Source of the DNA: Alloalcanivorax marinus
GTDB lineage: Bacteria > Pseudomonadota > Gammaproteobacteria > Pseudomonadales > Alcanivoracaceae
Length of the DNA stretch: 64,000 nt
Direction: 5' to 3'
NCBI RefSeq assembly: GCF_016785095.1
Contig: NZ_JAEKJB010000001.1
Span: forward strand, 62,001 to 126,000
Positions 1 through 10,140 of the stretch are shown piece after piece (within the stretch, counting starts at the first letter, position 1; each line of letters opens with the position of its first letter). The position numbers and the translations under genes were made by a program. The notes under the pieces are model-generated. The model made no database searches and was not told the origin of the DNA. It was given only the letters and a program-made list of their open reading frames with translations.

Positions 1-47
1 ACATGTGGGTGGACCCGCGCATTGATTTCGAGCGGAGGGCTCGCTGA
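1..47 (+). CDS. yejB: YejB-type ABC transporter permease, C-terminal end only
   Basis: Only the last 15 codons are inside the window. They read M-W-V-D-P-R-I-D-F-E-R-R-A-R and end in TGA at 45-47. The W-V-D-P-R-I-x-F tail is characteristic of the B permease of Yej/Opp/Dpp peptide importers. The stop shares one base with the ATG of the next permease, so the two are translationally coupled. The identification rests on this tail and on the yejE and yejF genes that follow. Confidence 0.7.
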   Translation, partial: MWVDPRIDFERRAR

Positions 48-1093
48 TGGAGCTGAGTCCAATCTGGCGGCGCCAGTGGCACACCTTCCGCCGCAACCGT
101 CGCGGGCTGTGGTCGCTGTACCTGTTCCTGGTGCTGTTCGTGCTCAGTCTGGGCGCCGAGTTCGTCGCCAACGACAAGCCGATCCTGGTGCGTTACCAGG
201 GCGAACTGTACATGCCGGTGTTCAATGTCTACCCGGAAACCACCTTCGGCGGCCTGTTCGAAACCGAGGCCAATTACCGTGACCCCTACGTGGCGGAGCT
301 GATCAACGACGACGGCTGGATGCTGTGGCCGCCAATCCACTACAGCTACGACACCATCAACTACGATCTGCAGGTGCCGGCGCCGGCGCCCCCCTCGGCG
401 GAGAACTGGCTGGGCACCGACGACCAGGGCCGTGATGTGCTGGCGCGGCTGATCCACGGCTTCCGGCTGTCGGTGCTGTTCGGGCTGATTCTGACGGTCG
501 CCGCCAGTGCCATCGGCATCGTGGTGGGCGCGGTGCAGGGCTACTACGGCGGCTGGCTGGATCTGGCCGGCCAACGCTTCGTGGAAGTGTGGTCGAGCAT
601 GCCGATCCTGTATCTGATCATCGTTATTTCGAGTTTCGTGGTGCCCGGCTTCTGGACCCTGCTGTTGATCCTGCTGCTGTTTTCGTGGATGACGCTGGTG
701 GATCTGGTGCGCGCGGAATTCCTGCGTGCCCGCAACCTGGATTATGTACGCGCCGCCCAGGCCCTGGGCGTGCGCACGCCGGTGATTCTATTCCGGCATA
801 TGCTGCCCAATGCCATGGTCGCCACCCTCACCTACCTGCCGTTCGTGCTCAATGCCTCGGTGATCATGCTCACCTCCCTGGACTTCATCGGCTTCGGGCT
901 GCCGCCGGGCTCGCCGTCGCTGGGCGAACTGCTCGGCCAGGGCAAGGCCAACCTGCATGCTCCCTGGCTGGGACTGAGCGCCTTCGTCACCCTGGCGCTG
1001 ATGCTGTCGCTGCTGGTGTTCGTGGGCGAGGCGGTGCGTGATGCCTTCGATCCACGCAAGTACCTGGCCGCCGAGCGTGGAGAAACACCATGA
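47..1093 (+). CDS. yejE: YejE-type peptide/microcin C ABC transporter permease
   Basis: A 348-residue inner-membrane permease, the second membrane subunit of a YejABEF-type oligopeptide importer. One N-terminal membrane segment (about residues 20-40) is followed by an extended periplasmic stretch, then the family motif LGTDDQGRDVLARL (about 121-134) and a five-helix BPD_transp_1 core. The cytoplasmic EAA-like loop reads RAAQALGVRTPVILFRHMLPN and would contact the ATPase. The start is fixed by the one-base overlap with the upstream stop (TGATG). The end overlaps the ATPase start by four bases (ATGA), so yejB, yejE and yejF form one operon. Substrate is inferred from family; di- and oligopeptides are typical. 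Confidence 0.93.
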   Translation: MELSPIWRRQWHTFRRNRRGLWSLYLFLVLFVLSLGAEFVANDKPILVRYQGELYMPVFNVYPETTFGGLFETEANYRDPYVAELINDDGWMLWPPIHYSYDTINYDLQVPAPAPPSAENWLGTDDQGRDVLARLIHGFRLSVLFGLILTVAASAIGIVVGAVQGYYGGWLDLAGQRFVEVWSSMPILYLIIVISSFVVPGFWTLLLILLLFSWMTLVDLVRAEFLRARNLDYVRAAQALGVRTPVILFRHMLPNAMVATLTYLPFVLNASVIMLTSLDFIGFGLPPGSPSLGELLGQGKANLHAPWLGLSAFVTLALMLSLLVFVGEAVRDAFDPRKYLAAERGETP

Positions 1094-2697
1094 GCCTGCT
1101 GAGCGTTCGCGATCTGAGCATCTGGTTCGATGACCCGTCGAAGCCGGCGGTGGACGGCGTGGATCTGGATATCGAGGCCGGCCGCATGCTCGCCCTGGTG
1201 GGAGAATCCGGCTCCGGCAAGTCGCTCACCGCCCTGTCGCTGATCGACCTGCTGCCCCCTGGCGCCAGCCGCCAGGTAGCGAGCCTGGCCCTGGAAGGCG
1301 AGGACGTATCGGGCTGGCCAGAGGCGCGCCGCCGGGCGCTGCGCGGCGGCCGCATCGGCACCATCTTCCAGGAGCCACTCACCGCCCTGAATCCACTGCA
1401 CAAGGTCGAGAAACAGATCGGCGAGGCGATCCGCGTGCACCAGAGGCTGGGCCGCGAAGCGGTGCGCCGGCGTTGCCGGGAGCTGCTTGCCCAGGTGGAC
1501 CTGCCCGCCAGCGAGGACATGCTGGCGCGCTACCCCCACCAGCTCAGCGGCGGGCAGCGGCAACGGGTGATGATCGCCATGGCCCTGGCCAACGACCCAC
1601 AACTGCTGATCGCCGACGAGCCGACCACGGCCCTTGATGTCACCATCCAGGAAACCATTCTGGATCTGCTCAAGCGGCTGCAGCGCGAGCGACATCTGAG
1701 CATTCTGCTGATCAGCCATGACCTCGGCCTGGTGGGCCGCTTCGCCGAGGAAGTGGCGGTGATGCACCGGGGCCGGATCGTGGAACGGGGCGCCACCGAA
1801 CAGGTGCTTAACCATCCTCGCGACGCCTACACCCGCCATCTGCTGGACAGCGAGCCCGCCGGACGCCCGGACCCGCTGCCCGCCGATCCCCCGGTGCTGC
1901 TGCGCGCCGACGATCTGGCGGTGCACTTCCCGGGCCGCCGGCGGGGCTGGCTGGGCCGGCGAGACACCGTGGCCGCGGTGGACGGGGTGTCCTTTCAGGT
2001 CCATCGTGGCGAGACCCTGGGCGTGGTGGGCGAATCCGGTTCCGGCAAGTCCACCGTGGCGCTGGCCCTGCTACGCCTGATCCAGGCACGGGGCAAGGTG
2101 GTTCTGCTGGATCAGCCGCTGCACGAGCTGGGCGCCCGCGCCCTGCGCCCCTGGCGGCGCCATATGCAGGTGGTGTTCCAGGACCCCTACGGCAGCCTCA
2201 ACCCACGCCTGACCGTGTCCCAGGCGGTGGAGGAAGGCCTGCGCGTGCACCACAAGGAACTGGATGCCGGCCAGCGCGCCACCCGGGTCCGCGATCTGCT
2301 CGCCGAGGTCGGCCTGCCGGCGGATAGCGGCGACCGCTATCCCCACGAATTCTCCGGCGGGCAGCGCCAGCGCATCGCCATCGCCCGCGCGCTGGTGCTG
2401 GAGCCGGACCTCCTGATTCTGGATGAACCGACCTCGGCTCTGGACCGCAGCGTCCAAGCCCAGGTGCTGGAGCTGCTCAAGACGCTGCAGCGCCGCCACG
2501 GGCTCAGCTATGTGTTCATCAGCCACGACCTCAAGGTGGTGCGCGCCATCAGCCATCGGCTGCTGGTGATGCGTCATGGCAAGGTGGTGGAGCATGGCGA
2601 CACCGACCGGGTCTTCGCGAACCCGGAGGACGCCTACACCCGGCGTCTGATCGACGCCGCCTTCAGCCGCGACGGGAAACAAGCCGTTGCACAATAA
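1090..2697 (+). CDS. yejF: YejF-type ABC transporter ATP-binding protein (two fused ATPase domains)
   Basis: A 535-residue cytoplasmic ATPase with two complete nucleotide-binding domains in one chain, as in YejF. Domain 1 has Walker A GESGSGKS at residues 38-45, signature [15 protein letters not shown] and Walker [13 protein letters not shown]. Domain 2 has Walker [10 protein letters not shown] from about residue 314, signature [15 protein letters not shown] and Walker [13 protein letters not shown]. Each domain carries the C-terminal oligopeptide-transporter extension ([11 protein letters not shown] and [11 protein letters not shown]). The start overlaps yejE by four bases. Both catalytic sites look intact, so the pump should be functional. 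Last gene of its operon; fabI follows after a promoter-sized gap. Confidence 0.95.
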   Translation: MSLLSVRDLSIWFDDPSKPAVDGVDLDIEAGRMLALVGESGSGKSLTALSLIDLLPPGASRQVASLALEGEDVSGWPEARRRALRGGRIGTIFQEPLTALNPLHKVEKQIGEAIRVHQRLGREAVRRRCRELLAQVDLPASEDMLARYPHQLSGGQRQRVMIAMALANDPQLLIADEPTTALDVTIQETILDLLKRLQRERHLSILLISHDLGLVGRFAEEVAVMHRGRIVERGATEQVLNHPRDAYTRHLLDSEPAGRPDPLPADPPVLLRADDLAVHFPGRRRGWLGRRDTVAAVDGVSFQVHRGETLGVVGESGSGKSTVALALLRLIQARGKVVLLDQPLHELGARALRPWRRHMQVVFQDPYGSLNPRLTVSQAVEEGLRVHHKELDAGQRATRVRDLLAEVGLPADSGDRYPHEFSGGQRQRIAIARALVLEPDLLILDEPTSALDRSVQAQVLELLKTLQRRHGLSYVFISHDLKVVRAISHRLLVMRHGKVVEHGDTDRVFANPEDAYTRRLIDAAFSRDGKQAVAQ

Positions 2698-2709
2698 CCC
2701 CTCCAGCGC

Positions 2710-2738
2710 CTTTTAAGGTCCCCAGGATCGCCTATACT
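2710..2738 (+). promoter_or_regulatory. Putative sigma-70 promoter of fabI
   Basis: A clear -10 box TATACT lies at 2733-2738, with a weak -35 (CTTTTA, 2710-2715) 17 bases upstream. The gap between yejF and fabI is only 72 bases, and this is the one good promoter-like element in it. Start-site mapping would be needed to confirm it. Confidence 0.5.
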
Positions 2739-2769
2739 GGGCGCCGGAGTGACTTTTTGAGGACAAACC

Positions 2770-3573
2770 ATGGGTTTTCTCGCAGGCAAGCGATTCCTGA
2801 TCGTGGGCATCGCCAGCGACCGTTCCATCGCCACCGGCATCGCCGAGGCCATGCACCGGGAAGGCGCCGAACTGGCCTTCACCTACCAGAACGACAAGCT
2901 CAAAAGCCGGGTGGTGAAAGCCGCCGAGCGCTATGGCAGCAGCGAAGCACTGTGCTTCCCCTGTGACGTTACTTCCGACGAGCAGATCCAGCAGGTCTTC
3001 ACCGATCTCGGCAAGCAGTGGGAAGGACTGGACGGCGTGGTGCACGCGGTCGGCTTCGCCCCCGCCAACGAACTGGACGGCAACTTCGCCGACGTGGCCA
3101 CCCGGGAAGGCTTCCGCATGGCCCACGACATTTCCGCCTACAGTTTCGTGGCCCTGGCCCAGGCCGCGCGGCCGATGATGGCGGGCCGCAACGGCGCCCT
3201 GCTCACCCTCAGCTATCACGCTTCCCGCCAGACCGTGCCCAACTACAACGTCATGGGCCTGGCCAAGGCCAGCCTCGAGGCTTCCGTGCGCTATCTGGCC
3301 GCCAGCCTGGGCCCGGAAGGCATCCGCGTGAACGGCATCTCCGCCGGCCCGATCCGTACCCTGGCGGCGTCCGGCATCAAGAAGTTCCGCAGCATGCTGG
3401 ACTACAATGCGGCCAAGGCGCCGCTGCGCCGTAACGTGACCATCGAGGAAGTGGGCAACACCGCCGCTTTCCTGTGCTCGGACCTGGCCTCCGGCATCAG
3501 CGCCGAGATCACCTACGTGGACGGCGGTGCCGCCACCGTGTCCATGCCTTTCGAGGAGCCCGGCGAGGAATAG
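2770..3573 (+). CDS. fabI: Enoyl-[acyl-carrier-protein] reductase (NADH) FabI
   Basis: Catalyses the last reduction of each fatty-acid elongation cycle in the cytoplasm. It is 267 residues long (E. coli FabI is 262). The N-terminal nucleotide-binding motif is [14 protein letters not shown]. The FabI catalytic set is present: Tyr149 in LSYHAS, Tyr159 in [10 protein letters not shown] and Lys166, each three residues after its E. coli counterpart. The ATG at 2770 follows GAGG at an acceptable distance. It is a single-gene unit, with its own promoter and a strong terminator 25 bases after the stop. As the triclosan/isoniazid-type target its presence predicts FabI-based enoyl reduction; no FabV or FabK is seen in the window. 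Confidence 0.97.
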   Translation: MGFLAGKRFLIVGIASDRSIATGIAEAMHREGAELAFTYQNDKLKSRVVKAAERYGSSEALCFPCDVTSDEQIQQVFTDLGKQWEGLDGVVHAVGFAPANELDGNFADVATREGFRMAHDISAYSFVALAQAARPMMAGRNGALLTLSYHASRQTVPNYNVMGLAKASLEASVRYLAASLGPEGIRVNGISAGPIRTLAASGIKKFRSMLDYNAAKAPLRRNVTIEEVGNTAAFLCSDLASGISAEITYVDGGAATVSMPFEEPGEE

Positions 3574-3598
3574 CCCGTCACCCAGCGATGCCGCATGG

Positions 3599-3631
3599 AA
3601 AAAAGCCCGCCGTTTGGCGGGCTTTTTTTTT
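3599..3631. terminator. Bidirectional rho-independent terminator between fabI and ppiD
   Basis: A nine-pair stem AAGCCCGCC / GGCGGGCTT (3603-3611 and 3616-3624) with a GTTT loop is flanked by an A-run on the left and a T-run on the right. It can therefore stop transcription from fabI (plus) and from ppiD (minus), whose stops lie 25 and 19 bases away. Confidence 0.9.
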
Positions 3632-3649
3632 GGTGCGGCGCGGCGCCGG

Positions 3650-5593
3650 TCAGGGCTGCGGCTGCCCGGCCGGTTGGGAATCACCCTCGGCGAGCCGGTT
3701 GGGATGCAGCTCCACGTCCAGGTTATCACGCAGGAAACCCATCACCTGGCGGAAGGTACGTTCGCCTTCCACCCGGGCCAGTTCCTGCAAAGCCTGTTGT
3801 TGCTGCTCATCGGGCAACGCTTCCACGGCGCCATCTTCCACGCCGGTAACCTGGAAGGCCACCAGATCACCGTTGCGCAGATCCACGAAGCGAATGCCGC
3901 TGGTGTCACCGTCGGCGGGCCGGGGCGTGGCGAAGACCGCGTCGGTAACCGCCATGTCCGGTTCCGCCGCGCCACGCTGCAGGCCGCTTTCCTCTTCCAC
4001 CGCCGCGTTGAGCAGCTCGGCCACCCGGTTCAGATCGGCACCGTCGTCTTCCGCCGCCGCGCGGGCCTGGTCGGCCAGACTGGCGGCCTGGTCGCGGGCC
4101 TTGCGAAGGCGCAGCTGGGCGACGATGTCGTCGCGTACCTGGTCCAGCGGCAACGGTTCCGCGGCCTGGGTATCCTGCAGACGCACCGCCACGAAACGGT
4201 CGCCGCCCAGGTCGAGCAGATCGCTGTTGTGGCCCTGTTCACGCACCGCGTCGCTGTTCAACGCCTGCCGCACCTGGTCATTATTGAGCGGCGCCGGCAG
4301 ATTCTGCAGGGACACCCAGTCAGTGGTTTCCAGGGGCAGATTCAGTTGCTCGGCGGGCACTTCCAGGTTGGCGTGCTCATAGATCAGCTCTTCCAGGGTG
4401 ACCAGATCCTCGGACAGCATGGACTGGGCCTGGGCACGTTGCAGATCGGCGACGATCTGATCGCGCATTTCCGCGAGCGGCGCCATCTCCGCTTTTTGCT
4501 CGCTCTCCACCTTCAGCAGGTGAACCCCGGCGTCGGACACCACCGGATCGGAGACCTCGCCCACGGACAAGTTTACCAGCGCCTCGTCCAGCGGCTTGGG
4601 CAGGTCACCGGGCTCCACGGTACCCAGCTCACCACCGCTGTTGGCGGTGGCGGCGTCGTCGGAGTACTCGGCGGCCACGTCGGCGAAGCTGTCGCCGGAT
4701 TCCAGGGCCTGGCGGGCCTCCCGCGCGCGGGCCAGAGCGGCGTCCTCGTCACGATCGTCGTTCACCGCGATCATCACATGGGCCACCTGACGGCGGGTGG
4801 AGGCGTTTTCGCGCATCTGTTTACGCGCCTGATACTCGCCACGGACCTGCTCATCACTGATCTCGATGCGATCGCGGTAATGATCCGGGGCCAGCTCCAG
4901 ATAACGAACGCGCAGTTGCTCGGGACGCATGAATTCGCCTTGGTGCTCCTCGTAGAAGGCATTTACCTCCTCATCGGACACCGACACGTCACGACGCAGC
5001 TGATCCAGGTCCAGACGCACATAGCGAATATCGCGGCGCTGCTCACCCAGCCGGCGTTGCTCCGCCAGTTCGTTGGGCAGCGCGAAGTCGGTACCGGCGA
5101 ACGCGGCGCGGTATTGCTGGCTGATCCGCTCCTGGCGAATCCCGTCCAGGTAACCCTGGGGCGTCATACCCTGGGCACGGACCATCTGCTCGAAACGCGT
5201 TTCGGAAAAGGCGCCGTTGTCGACGAAGGCGGGGTTATCGCGGATCTCACGGGCCGCCTGGGTGTCGCTGTAGGCCATGTTGGCGTTACGCGCGGCACTG
5301 ATCATCAACTGCTCGTTGACGATGCCCTGCAGCACCATCTGCGGCCGGATAAAGGAGTCCAGCATGGATTCATTGATGTTGGGGCTCTGCTGACGCAGCA
5401 TCTGGCGCAACTGCTGGGTGCGCGAATTTACATACGCCCGGGTAATCTTGTTGCCTTCCACTTCCGCGACCGTGCTGTCGCTGCCTCCGCCGGTAAAATA
5501 GCCATAAAAACCGGAAATAACGAAGGGAAGTATGATGGCGGCGAGCAGAACCTTGCCCACGGGGCCGCGGACAAATCGCCTGAACTCCTGCAT
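3650..5593 (-). CDS. ppiD: PpiD-type periplasmic peptidyl-prolyl isomerase / chaperone
   Basis: A 647-residue inner-membrane-anchored folding factor facing the periplasm that assists proteins leaving the Sec translocon. A single membrane segment lies at residues 12-32, followed by a SurA_N-like chaperone region (about 40-200), one parvulin PpiC domain (about 267-364, with GGELGTVEPGDL and VSDAGVHLLKVES) and a C-terminal chaperone region. Length matches E. coli PpiD (623). The ATG is preceded by GGAG at seven bases. It lies downstream of hupB and tRNA-Asp on the same strand, but a terminator at 5709-5737 separates them, so it probably has its own promoter. Confidence 0.92.
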   Translation of the reverse strand: MQEFRRFVRGPVGKVLLAAIILPFVISGFYGYFTGGGSDSTVAEVEGNKITRAYVNSRTQQLRQMLRQQSPNINESMLDSFIRPQMVLQGIVNEQLMISAARNANMAYSDTQAAREIRDNPAFVDNGAFSETRFEQMVRAQGMTPQGYLDGIRQERISQQYRAAFAGTDFALPNELAEQRRLGEQRRDIRYVRLDLDQLRRDVSVSDEEVNAFYEEHQGEFMRPEQLRVRYLELAPDHYRDRIEISDEQVRGEYQARKQMRENASTRRQVAHVMIAVNDDRDEDAALARAREARQALESGDSFADVAAEYSDDAATANSGGELGTVEPGDLPKPLDEALVNLSVGEVSDPVVSDAGVHLLKVESEQKAEMAPLAEMRDQIVADLQRAQAQSMLSEDLVTLEELIYEHANLEVPAEQLNLPLETTDWVSLQNLPAPLNNDQVRQALNSDAVREQGHNSDLLDLGGDRFVAVRLQDTQAAEPLPLDQVRDDIVAQLRLRKARDQAASLADQARAAAEDDGADLNRVAELLNAAVEEESGLQRGAAEPDMAVTDAVFATPRPADGDTSGIRFVDLRNGDLVAFQVTGVEDGAVEALPDEQQQQALQELARVEGERTFRQVMGFLRDNLDVELHPNRLAEGDSQPAGQPQP

Positions 5594-5708
5594 GGTTTAC
5601 TCCAAGGGATCGTCTTTTTTTATCGATGAAAACCGGTGCCGTTGATGTCGGCCGTGGCGTTTTGACCCGCCGCGCTCCGTCCGGTTCCGGCCCCCGCATC
5701 CAGAAAGC

Positions 5709-5737
5709 AAAAAAGCGTACCCACTGCGGATACGCTT
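5709..5737 (-). terminator. Rho-independent terminator after hupB / tRNA-Asp
   Basis: On the minus strand a ten-pair stem AAGCGTATCC / GGGTACGCTT (one T-G pair) with loop GCAGT is followed by six T. It lies eight bases past the CCA end of tRNA-Asp and so ends the tRNA transcript. Confidence 0.85.
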
Positions 5738-5744
5738 ATTCGGC

Positions 5745-5821
5745 TGGCGGAGCGGACGGGACTCGAACCCGCGACCCCCGGCGTGACAGGCCGGTATTCT
5801 AACCAGCTGAACTACCGCTCC
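5745..5821 (-). tRNA. tRNA-Asp (anticodon GTC)
   Basis: A 77-base cloverleaf including an encoded CCA. Acceptor stem is GGAGCGG / CCGCTCC, the D arm begins TAGTTCAGCTGG, the anticodon loop CTGTCAC has GTC at 5785-5787, and the T arm contains GGTTCGAGTCC. It starts only ten bases after the hupB stop codon, with no room for a separate promoter outside the hupB coding region. Confidence 0.97.
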
Positions 5822-5831
5822 TGAAACCGGC

Positions 5832-6104
5832 TCAGTTCACGGCGTCCTTAAGTGCTTTACCGGCTTTGAAACCAGGTACCTTGGCCGCGGCGATCTTGAT
5901 GGTCTCGCCGGTCTGCGGGTTACGACCTTCCCGCGCGGCACGCTCCTTCACGGAGAAAGTGCCAAAACCCACCAGGGACACGCTGTCGCCTTTTTTCAGG
6001 GCACCGGTGACGGCGTCCAGAGTTGCATCAAGCGCGCGCCCTGCATCGGCCTTGGAGATGTCGGAGGCCGCGGCGATGGCATCGATCAGTTCGGATTTAT
6101 TCAC
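5832..6104 (-). CDS. hupB: DNA-binding protein HU-beta
   Basis: A 90-residue nucleoid protein that bends DNA non-specifically as a dimer. The sequence begins [11 protein letters not shown] and contains the bacterial HU signature [22 protein letters not shown] and the [19 protein letters not shown] end typical of HU-beta. I chose the GTG at 6104 because it gives the exact 90-residue family length and is preceded by AGGGGA. Reading further upstream would add a non-homologous extension. A strong promoter lies at 6174-6202. The gene sits between lon and ppiD as in pseudomonads, and its message probably also carries tRNA-Asp. Confidence 0.96.
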   Translation of the reverse strand: MNKSELIDAIAAASDISKADAGRALDATLDAVTGALKKGDSVSLVGFGTFSVKERAAREGRNPQTGETIKIAAAKVPGFKAGKALKDAVN

Positions 6105-6173
6105 AAAATTCCCCTTTCTATTTCCCGGTTTTATGGTCGAGGCGCGATGCACTCTCCTTATGACGAAGCCGCC

Positions 6174-6202
6174 TTTATACCAACGGGCCCAGGGGGCGTC
6201 AA
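6174..6202 (-). promoter_or_regulatory. Strong sigma-70 promoter of hupB
   Basis: On the minus strand TTGACG (6197-6202) and TATAAA (6174-6179) are separated by exactly 17 bases, close to the sigma-70 consensus. The predicted leader to the GTG of hupB is about 60 bases. This fits a very highly expressed nucleoid-protein gene. Confidence 0.8.
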
Positions 6203-6331
6203 GAAAGGAAGAGGCCGTTCACACCAGCTTTAACAAAGGTAAAAAACCTTGTTGATCAACACGTTAAAAACGTAACGCAAGATCACGAATCGGTTGTGCA
6301 GCACGCATTAGAAACGCCGCGCGGGCGCGGG

Positions 6332-8728
6332 TCAATGGGTGCTCGGCCGTTCGGATTCTTTTTGCGCTTTTTCTTCCGCGAGAGCAAGATCCTCCTCCAC
6401 TTCCGCATCGCTAAGCGGCGTCGGCGTGTGGGTCAGGGCCACTTCCAGCACCTGGTCGATCCACTTCACCGGCCGGATGTCGAGAGCTTGCTTGATGTTC
6501 TCGGGAATTTCCTTGAGGTCGCGCTCGTTTTCGTGCGGTATCAGAACCGTTTTGATACCGCCGCGATGCGCGGCCAGCAGTTTTTCCTTGAGTCCGCCGA
6601 TCGCCAGGACCTGGCCGCGCAGCGTGATTTCGCCGGTCATGGCCACGTCGGCACGCACCGGGATACCGGTGAGCATGGAGACCATGGCGGTGCACATGCC
6701 AATGCCGGCGCTGGGGCCATCCTTCGGCGTGGCGCCCTCGGGCACGTGGATGTGCAGGTCGTTCCGTTCCAGTTGACGGCGGCGAATGCCCAGATGGCGG
6801 GAACGGCTTTTCACCACCGTCCAGGCCGCCTGGATGGATTCCTGCATCACGTCGCCCAGGGAACCGGTGGTGGTCACCCTGCCCTTGCCCGGCGTGGACA
6901 CGCCTTCGATGGTCAGCAGCTCGCCACCCACGGAGGTCCAGGCCAGCCCTGTGACCTGGCCGACCTGATCCGCTTCCTCGGCGAGGCCGTAGCTGTAACG
7001 ACGCACGCCCAGGTAATGCTCGACCTTTTCCTCGTCCAGCGTCACCGGAGCGTCATCCTTGGCCAGCAGATGCTCCTTCACCACCTTACGGCAGATCTTG
7101 CTGATCTCGCGCTCCAGACCGCGCACGCCAGCCTCGCGGGTGTAGTGTCGGATTACATGGCGCAGGGTGTCGTCATTGAACACCACTTCGCCCTCTTTCA
7201 GGCCGTTGCTCTTGATCTGCTTGGGAATCAGATACTGGGAGGCAATATTGACCTTCTCGTCCTCGGTATAACCGGGCAGACGAATCACTTCCATTCGATC
7301 CAGCAGCGGCGCCGGAATGTTCATGGAGTTGGAGGTGCACACGAACAGGGTCTCGGACAGGTCGTAGTCCACTTCCAGGTAGTGATCGCTGAAGGTGTGG
7401 TTCTGTTCCGGATCAAGTACTTCCAGCAGGGCCGACGCCGGGTCGCCCCGCATGTCCATGCCCATCTTGTCGACTTCATCGAGCAAGAACAGCGGGTTGC
7501 GTACGCCTACCTTGGACAGTTTCTGGATCACCTTGCCCGGCAAGGAGCCGATGTAGGTGCGCCGGTGGCCGCGAATCTCCGCTTCATCGCGCACGCCGCC
7601 CAGAGCCATGCGCACGAACTTGCGATTGGTGGCGCGGGCCACGGATTGCCCCAGGGACGTCTTACCGACACCGGGCGGACCCACCAGGCACAGCACCGGC
7701 CCCTTGACCTTGCCAACCCGGCTTTGCACGGCGAGGAATTCCAGGATGCGCTCCTTTACTTCCTCCAGCCCGTAATGATCCTGATCGAGAATCTTCTTGG
7801 CGTGGGCGATGTCGTGGCGAACCCGGCTGCGCTTCTTCCACGGCACCGAGGTCATCCAGTCCAGGTAACTGCGCACCACCGTGGCCTCGGCGGACATCGG
7901 TGACATCATGCGCAGCTTGTTGAGTTCGTTGCGGGTTTTTTCCTTGGCTTCCTTCGGCATGCCGACGCTTTCGATCTTCTTCTCAAGATCCTCCAGCTCG
8001 TTGCCGCTTTCGTCCAGGTCGCCGAGTTCCTTCTGAATCGCCTTCATCTGCTCATTCAGATAGTACTCGCGCTGGCTCTTCTCCATCTGTTTCTTGACCC
8101 GGCCACGGATGCGCTTCTCCACCTTGAGCACATCCATGTCGGATTCCATCAGCGCCACCAGATGCTCGACACGCTCACGCACGTCGACCATTTCCAGCAC
8201 GTCCTGCTTCTCTTCCAGCTTCAGTTGCAGGTGCGCGGAAATGGTATCGGCCAGGCGGCTGATCTCGTCGATGGAGGACACCGAATTCATGATCTCCGGC
8301 GCCACCTTCTTGGACAGCTTGACGTATTCCTCGAATTTGGTGAGCAGCGAACGGGCCAGAGCCTCCTGCTCGCTTTCCGAGGGCATCGCCTCGTCCAGTT
8401 CACGCACGTCCGCCACCGCGCCGTCGTCATCGAAACGGGCGTGGGCGACATGGCCGCGACCGCCCCCTTCCACCAGCACCTTCACGGTGCCGTCAGGGAG
8501 GCGCAGCATCTGCAGGATGGTGGACACCGTGCCCACCCGGTAAATGTCCCTTTCGCCCGGATCATCGTCGGACGCGTTGCGCTGGGCCACGAGCATGATC
8601 TGCTTGTCGCTGGCCATGGCCGTTTCCAGCGCGGCGATGGATTTTTCCCGGCCCACGAACAGCGGGATCACCATATGGGGGTAAACCACCACGTCACGCA
8701 GTGGCAGCAGAGGAATCTCTTTCAGCAC
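6332..8728 (-). CDS. lon: ATP-dependent protease Lon
   Basis: A 798-residue cytoplasmic AAA+ serine protease that removes misfolded and short-lived regulatory proteins. Domain order is the LON substrate-binding N-domain ([22 protein letters not shown]), a coiled-coil region (about 190-260), an AAA+ module with Walker A GPPGVGKT (about 349-356) and Walker [10 protein letters not shown], and a C-terminal protease domain. The catalytic Ser lies in [10 protein letters not shown] (about 673) and the catalytic Lys in [10 protein letters not shown] (about 716). The start is a GTG (8726-8728) preceded by AGGGG. It is downstream of clpX with only 35 bases between, but a palindrome covers that junction. 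Confidence 0.97.
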   Translation of the reverse strand: MLKEIPLLPLRDVVVYPHMVIPLFVGREKSIAALETAMASDKQIMLVAQRNASDDDPGERDIYRVGTVSTILQMLRLPDGTVKVLVEGGGRGHVAHARFDDDGAVADVRELDEAMPSESEQEALARSLLTKFEEYVKLSKKVAPEIMNSVSSIDEISRLADTISAHLQLKLEEKQDVLEMVDVRERVEHLVALMESDMDVLKVEKRIRGRVKKQMEKSQREYYLNEQMKAIQKELGDLDESGNELEDLEKKIESVGMPKEAKEKTRNELNKLRMMSPMSAEATVVRSYLDWMTSVPWKKRSRVRHDIAHAKKILDQDHYGLEEVKERILEFLAVQSRVGKVKGPVLCLVGPPGVGKTSLGQSVARATNRKFVRMALGGVRDEAEIRGHRRTYIGSLPGKVIQKLSKVGVRNPLFLLDEVDKMGMDMRGDPASALLEVLDPEQNHTFSDHYLEVDYDLSETLFVCTSNSMNIPAPLLDRMEVIRLPGYTEDEKVNIASQYLIPKQIKSNGLKEGEVVFNDDTLRHVIRHYTREAGVRGLEREISKICRKVVKEHLLAKDDAPVTLDEEKVEHYLGVRRYSYGLAEEADQVGQVTGLAWTSVGGELLTIEGVSTPGKGRVTTTGSLGDVMQESIQAAWTVVKSRSRHLGIRRRQLERNDLHIHVPEGATPKDGPSAGIGMCTAMVSMLTGIPVRADVAMTGEITLRGQVLAIGGLKEKLLAAHRGGIKTVLIPHENERDLKEIPENIKQALDIRPVKWIDQVLEVALTHTPTPLSDAEVEEDLALAEEKAQKESERPSTH

Positions 8729-8753
8729 GTATCGCCCCTATCGTTGGTTTGTG

Positions 8754-8776
8754 GGCGCCCGATTCAATCGGGCGCC
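8754..8776. repeat. Perfect 23-base palindrome covering the clpX stop codon
   Basis: Arms GGCGCCCGATT and AATCGGGCGCC flank a single central C at 8765. The clpX stop (TGA, plus-strand 8764-8766) lies at the centre. No T-run follows on either strand, so it is not a classical terminator. It could act as an RNA-processing or attenuation hairpin between clpX and lon, or bind a protein as DNA. Confidence 0.7.
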
Positions 8777-10044
8777 ACTCTGGACGTCTGCTCGCTGTTC
8801 TCGTAAATCAGCAACGGTTCCGATTCGCCGTCGATGGTGGCGCTGTCGATCACCACCTTGACCACGCCTTCCAGGGACGGTACCTGATACATGGTATCCA
8901 GCAGCACCGCTTCCAGAATCGAGCGCAGCCCACGGGCGCCGGATTTGCGTTCCATGGCCTTGCGGGCCACGGCGCGCAAGGCGTCGTCGCGGAAGTCCAG
9001 TTCCACGCCTTCCATCTCGAACAGGCGTGTGTATTGTTTGGTGAGCGCGTTGCGCGGTTCGGTGAGAATCTGAACCAACGCGTCCTCGGAGAGTTCCTCC
9101 AGGGTGGCGATCACCGGCAGGCGGCCAATGAACTCCGGAATCAGGCCGTACTTGACCAGATCCTCGGGCTCCACGGTGGCCAGCATCTGCCCCACGGTGA
9201 GGGCGGTGTCCTTGCTCTTCACCTCGGCGGAGAAACCGATGCCGCCCTTCTCGGAACGGTCCCGGATCACCTTGTCGAGGCCGGCGAACGCGCCGCCGCA
9301 GATGAACAGAATGTTGGAAGTGTCCACCTGCAGGAATTCCTGCTGCGGATGCTTGCGGCCGCCCTGGGGCGGCACCGAGGCCACGGTGCCCTCGATCAGC
9401 TTCAGCAGCGCCTGTTGCACGCCCTCCCCGCTCACGTCGCGGGTGATGGAGGGGTTGTCTGACTTGCGCGAGATCTTGTCGATCTCGTCGATGTAGACGA
9501 TGCCGCGCTGGGCCTTGTCCACGTCGTAATCACACTTCTGCAACAGTTTCTGGATAATGTTTTCCACATCCTCGCCCACGTAACCCGCCTCGGTGAGGGT
9601 GGTGGCGTCGGCGATGGTGAACGGCACATTGAGCAAACGCGCCAGGGTCTCGGCGAGCAACGTCTTGCCGCTGCCGGTGGGGCCGATCAACAGGATGTTG
9701 CTCTTGCCCAGCTCCACGTCCTCGCGGCTGCGCGATTTGGTGCCCAACCGCTTGTAGTGATTGTAGACCGCCACGGACAGTACCCGCTTGGCGCGTTCCT
9801 GGCCGATCACGTAGTCATCCAGGGTGGTCTTGATCTCCTGCGGCTTGGGCAGACGTTCGTCGCCGCTGTCGCCGGATTCTTCCTGCACCTCCTCACGGAT
9901 GATGTCGTTGCACAGATCCACGCACTCGTCGCAGATAAAGACCGACGGGCCCGCGATCAGCTTGCGGACTTCATGCTGGCTTTTGCCGCAGAACGAGCAG
10001 TACAGCAGCTTGCCGTCGTCGCCCTTTCCGGTGGTATCGGTCAT
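8764..10044 (-). CDS. clpX: ClpX, ATPase and substrate-specificity subunit of ClpXP protease
   Basis: A 426-residue AAA+ unfoldase that delivers tagged proteins to ClpP. It has an N-terminal zinc-binding domain with the pair CSFCGKSQ and CDECVDLC, Walker A GPTGSGKT, Walker [11 protein letters not shown], and the pore loop region [10 protein letters not shown]. The ClpP-docking IGF-type tripeptide is visible as G-I-G-F in [12 protein letters not shown]. Length matches E. coli ClpX (424). The ATG is preceded by GAGG. It lies 96 bases downstream of clpP and upstream of lon, the usual clpP-clpX-lon order. Confidence 0.97.
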   Translation of the reverse strand: MTDTTGKGDDGKLLYCSFCGKSQHEVRKLIAGPSVFICDECVDLCNDIIREEVQEESGDSGDERLPKPQEIKTTLDDYVIGQERAKRVLSVAVYNHYKRLGTKSRSREDVELGKSNILLIGPTGSGKTLLAETLARLLNVPFTIADATTLTEAGYVGEDVENIIQKLLQKCDYDVDKAQRGIVYIDEIDKISRKSDNPSITRDVSGEGVQQALLKLIEGTVASVPPQGGRKHPQQEFLQVDTSNILFICGGAFAGLDKVIRDRSEKGGIGFSAEVKSKDTALTVGQMLATVEPEDLVKYGLIPEFIGRLPVIATLEELSEDALVQILTEPRNALTKQYTRLFEMEGVELDFRDDALRAVARKAMERKSGARGLRSILEAVLLDTMYQVPSLEGVVKVVIDSATIDGESEPLLIYENSEQTSRVAPD

Positions 10045-10140
10045 CGAATCGCCTCAGAACCTGATGTTTCAGTTTGAAGATGCAGGGTGACACCGGCTTT
10101 TTCAAGCCCGGCGCACCCCGAGCGCCCCATCGGCCGCGCC

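Noticed and set aside
3527..5629. Long open frame (700 codons) opposite ppiD
   Set aside because: The minus strand has a full-length PpiD with domains and ribosome-binding site. The plus frame has no recognisable motif and is a by-product of high third-position GC.
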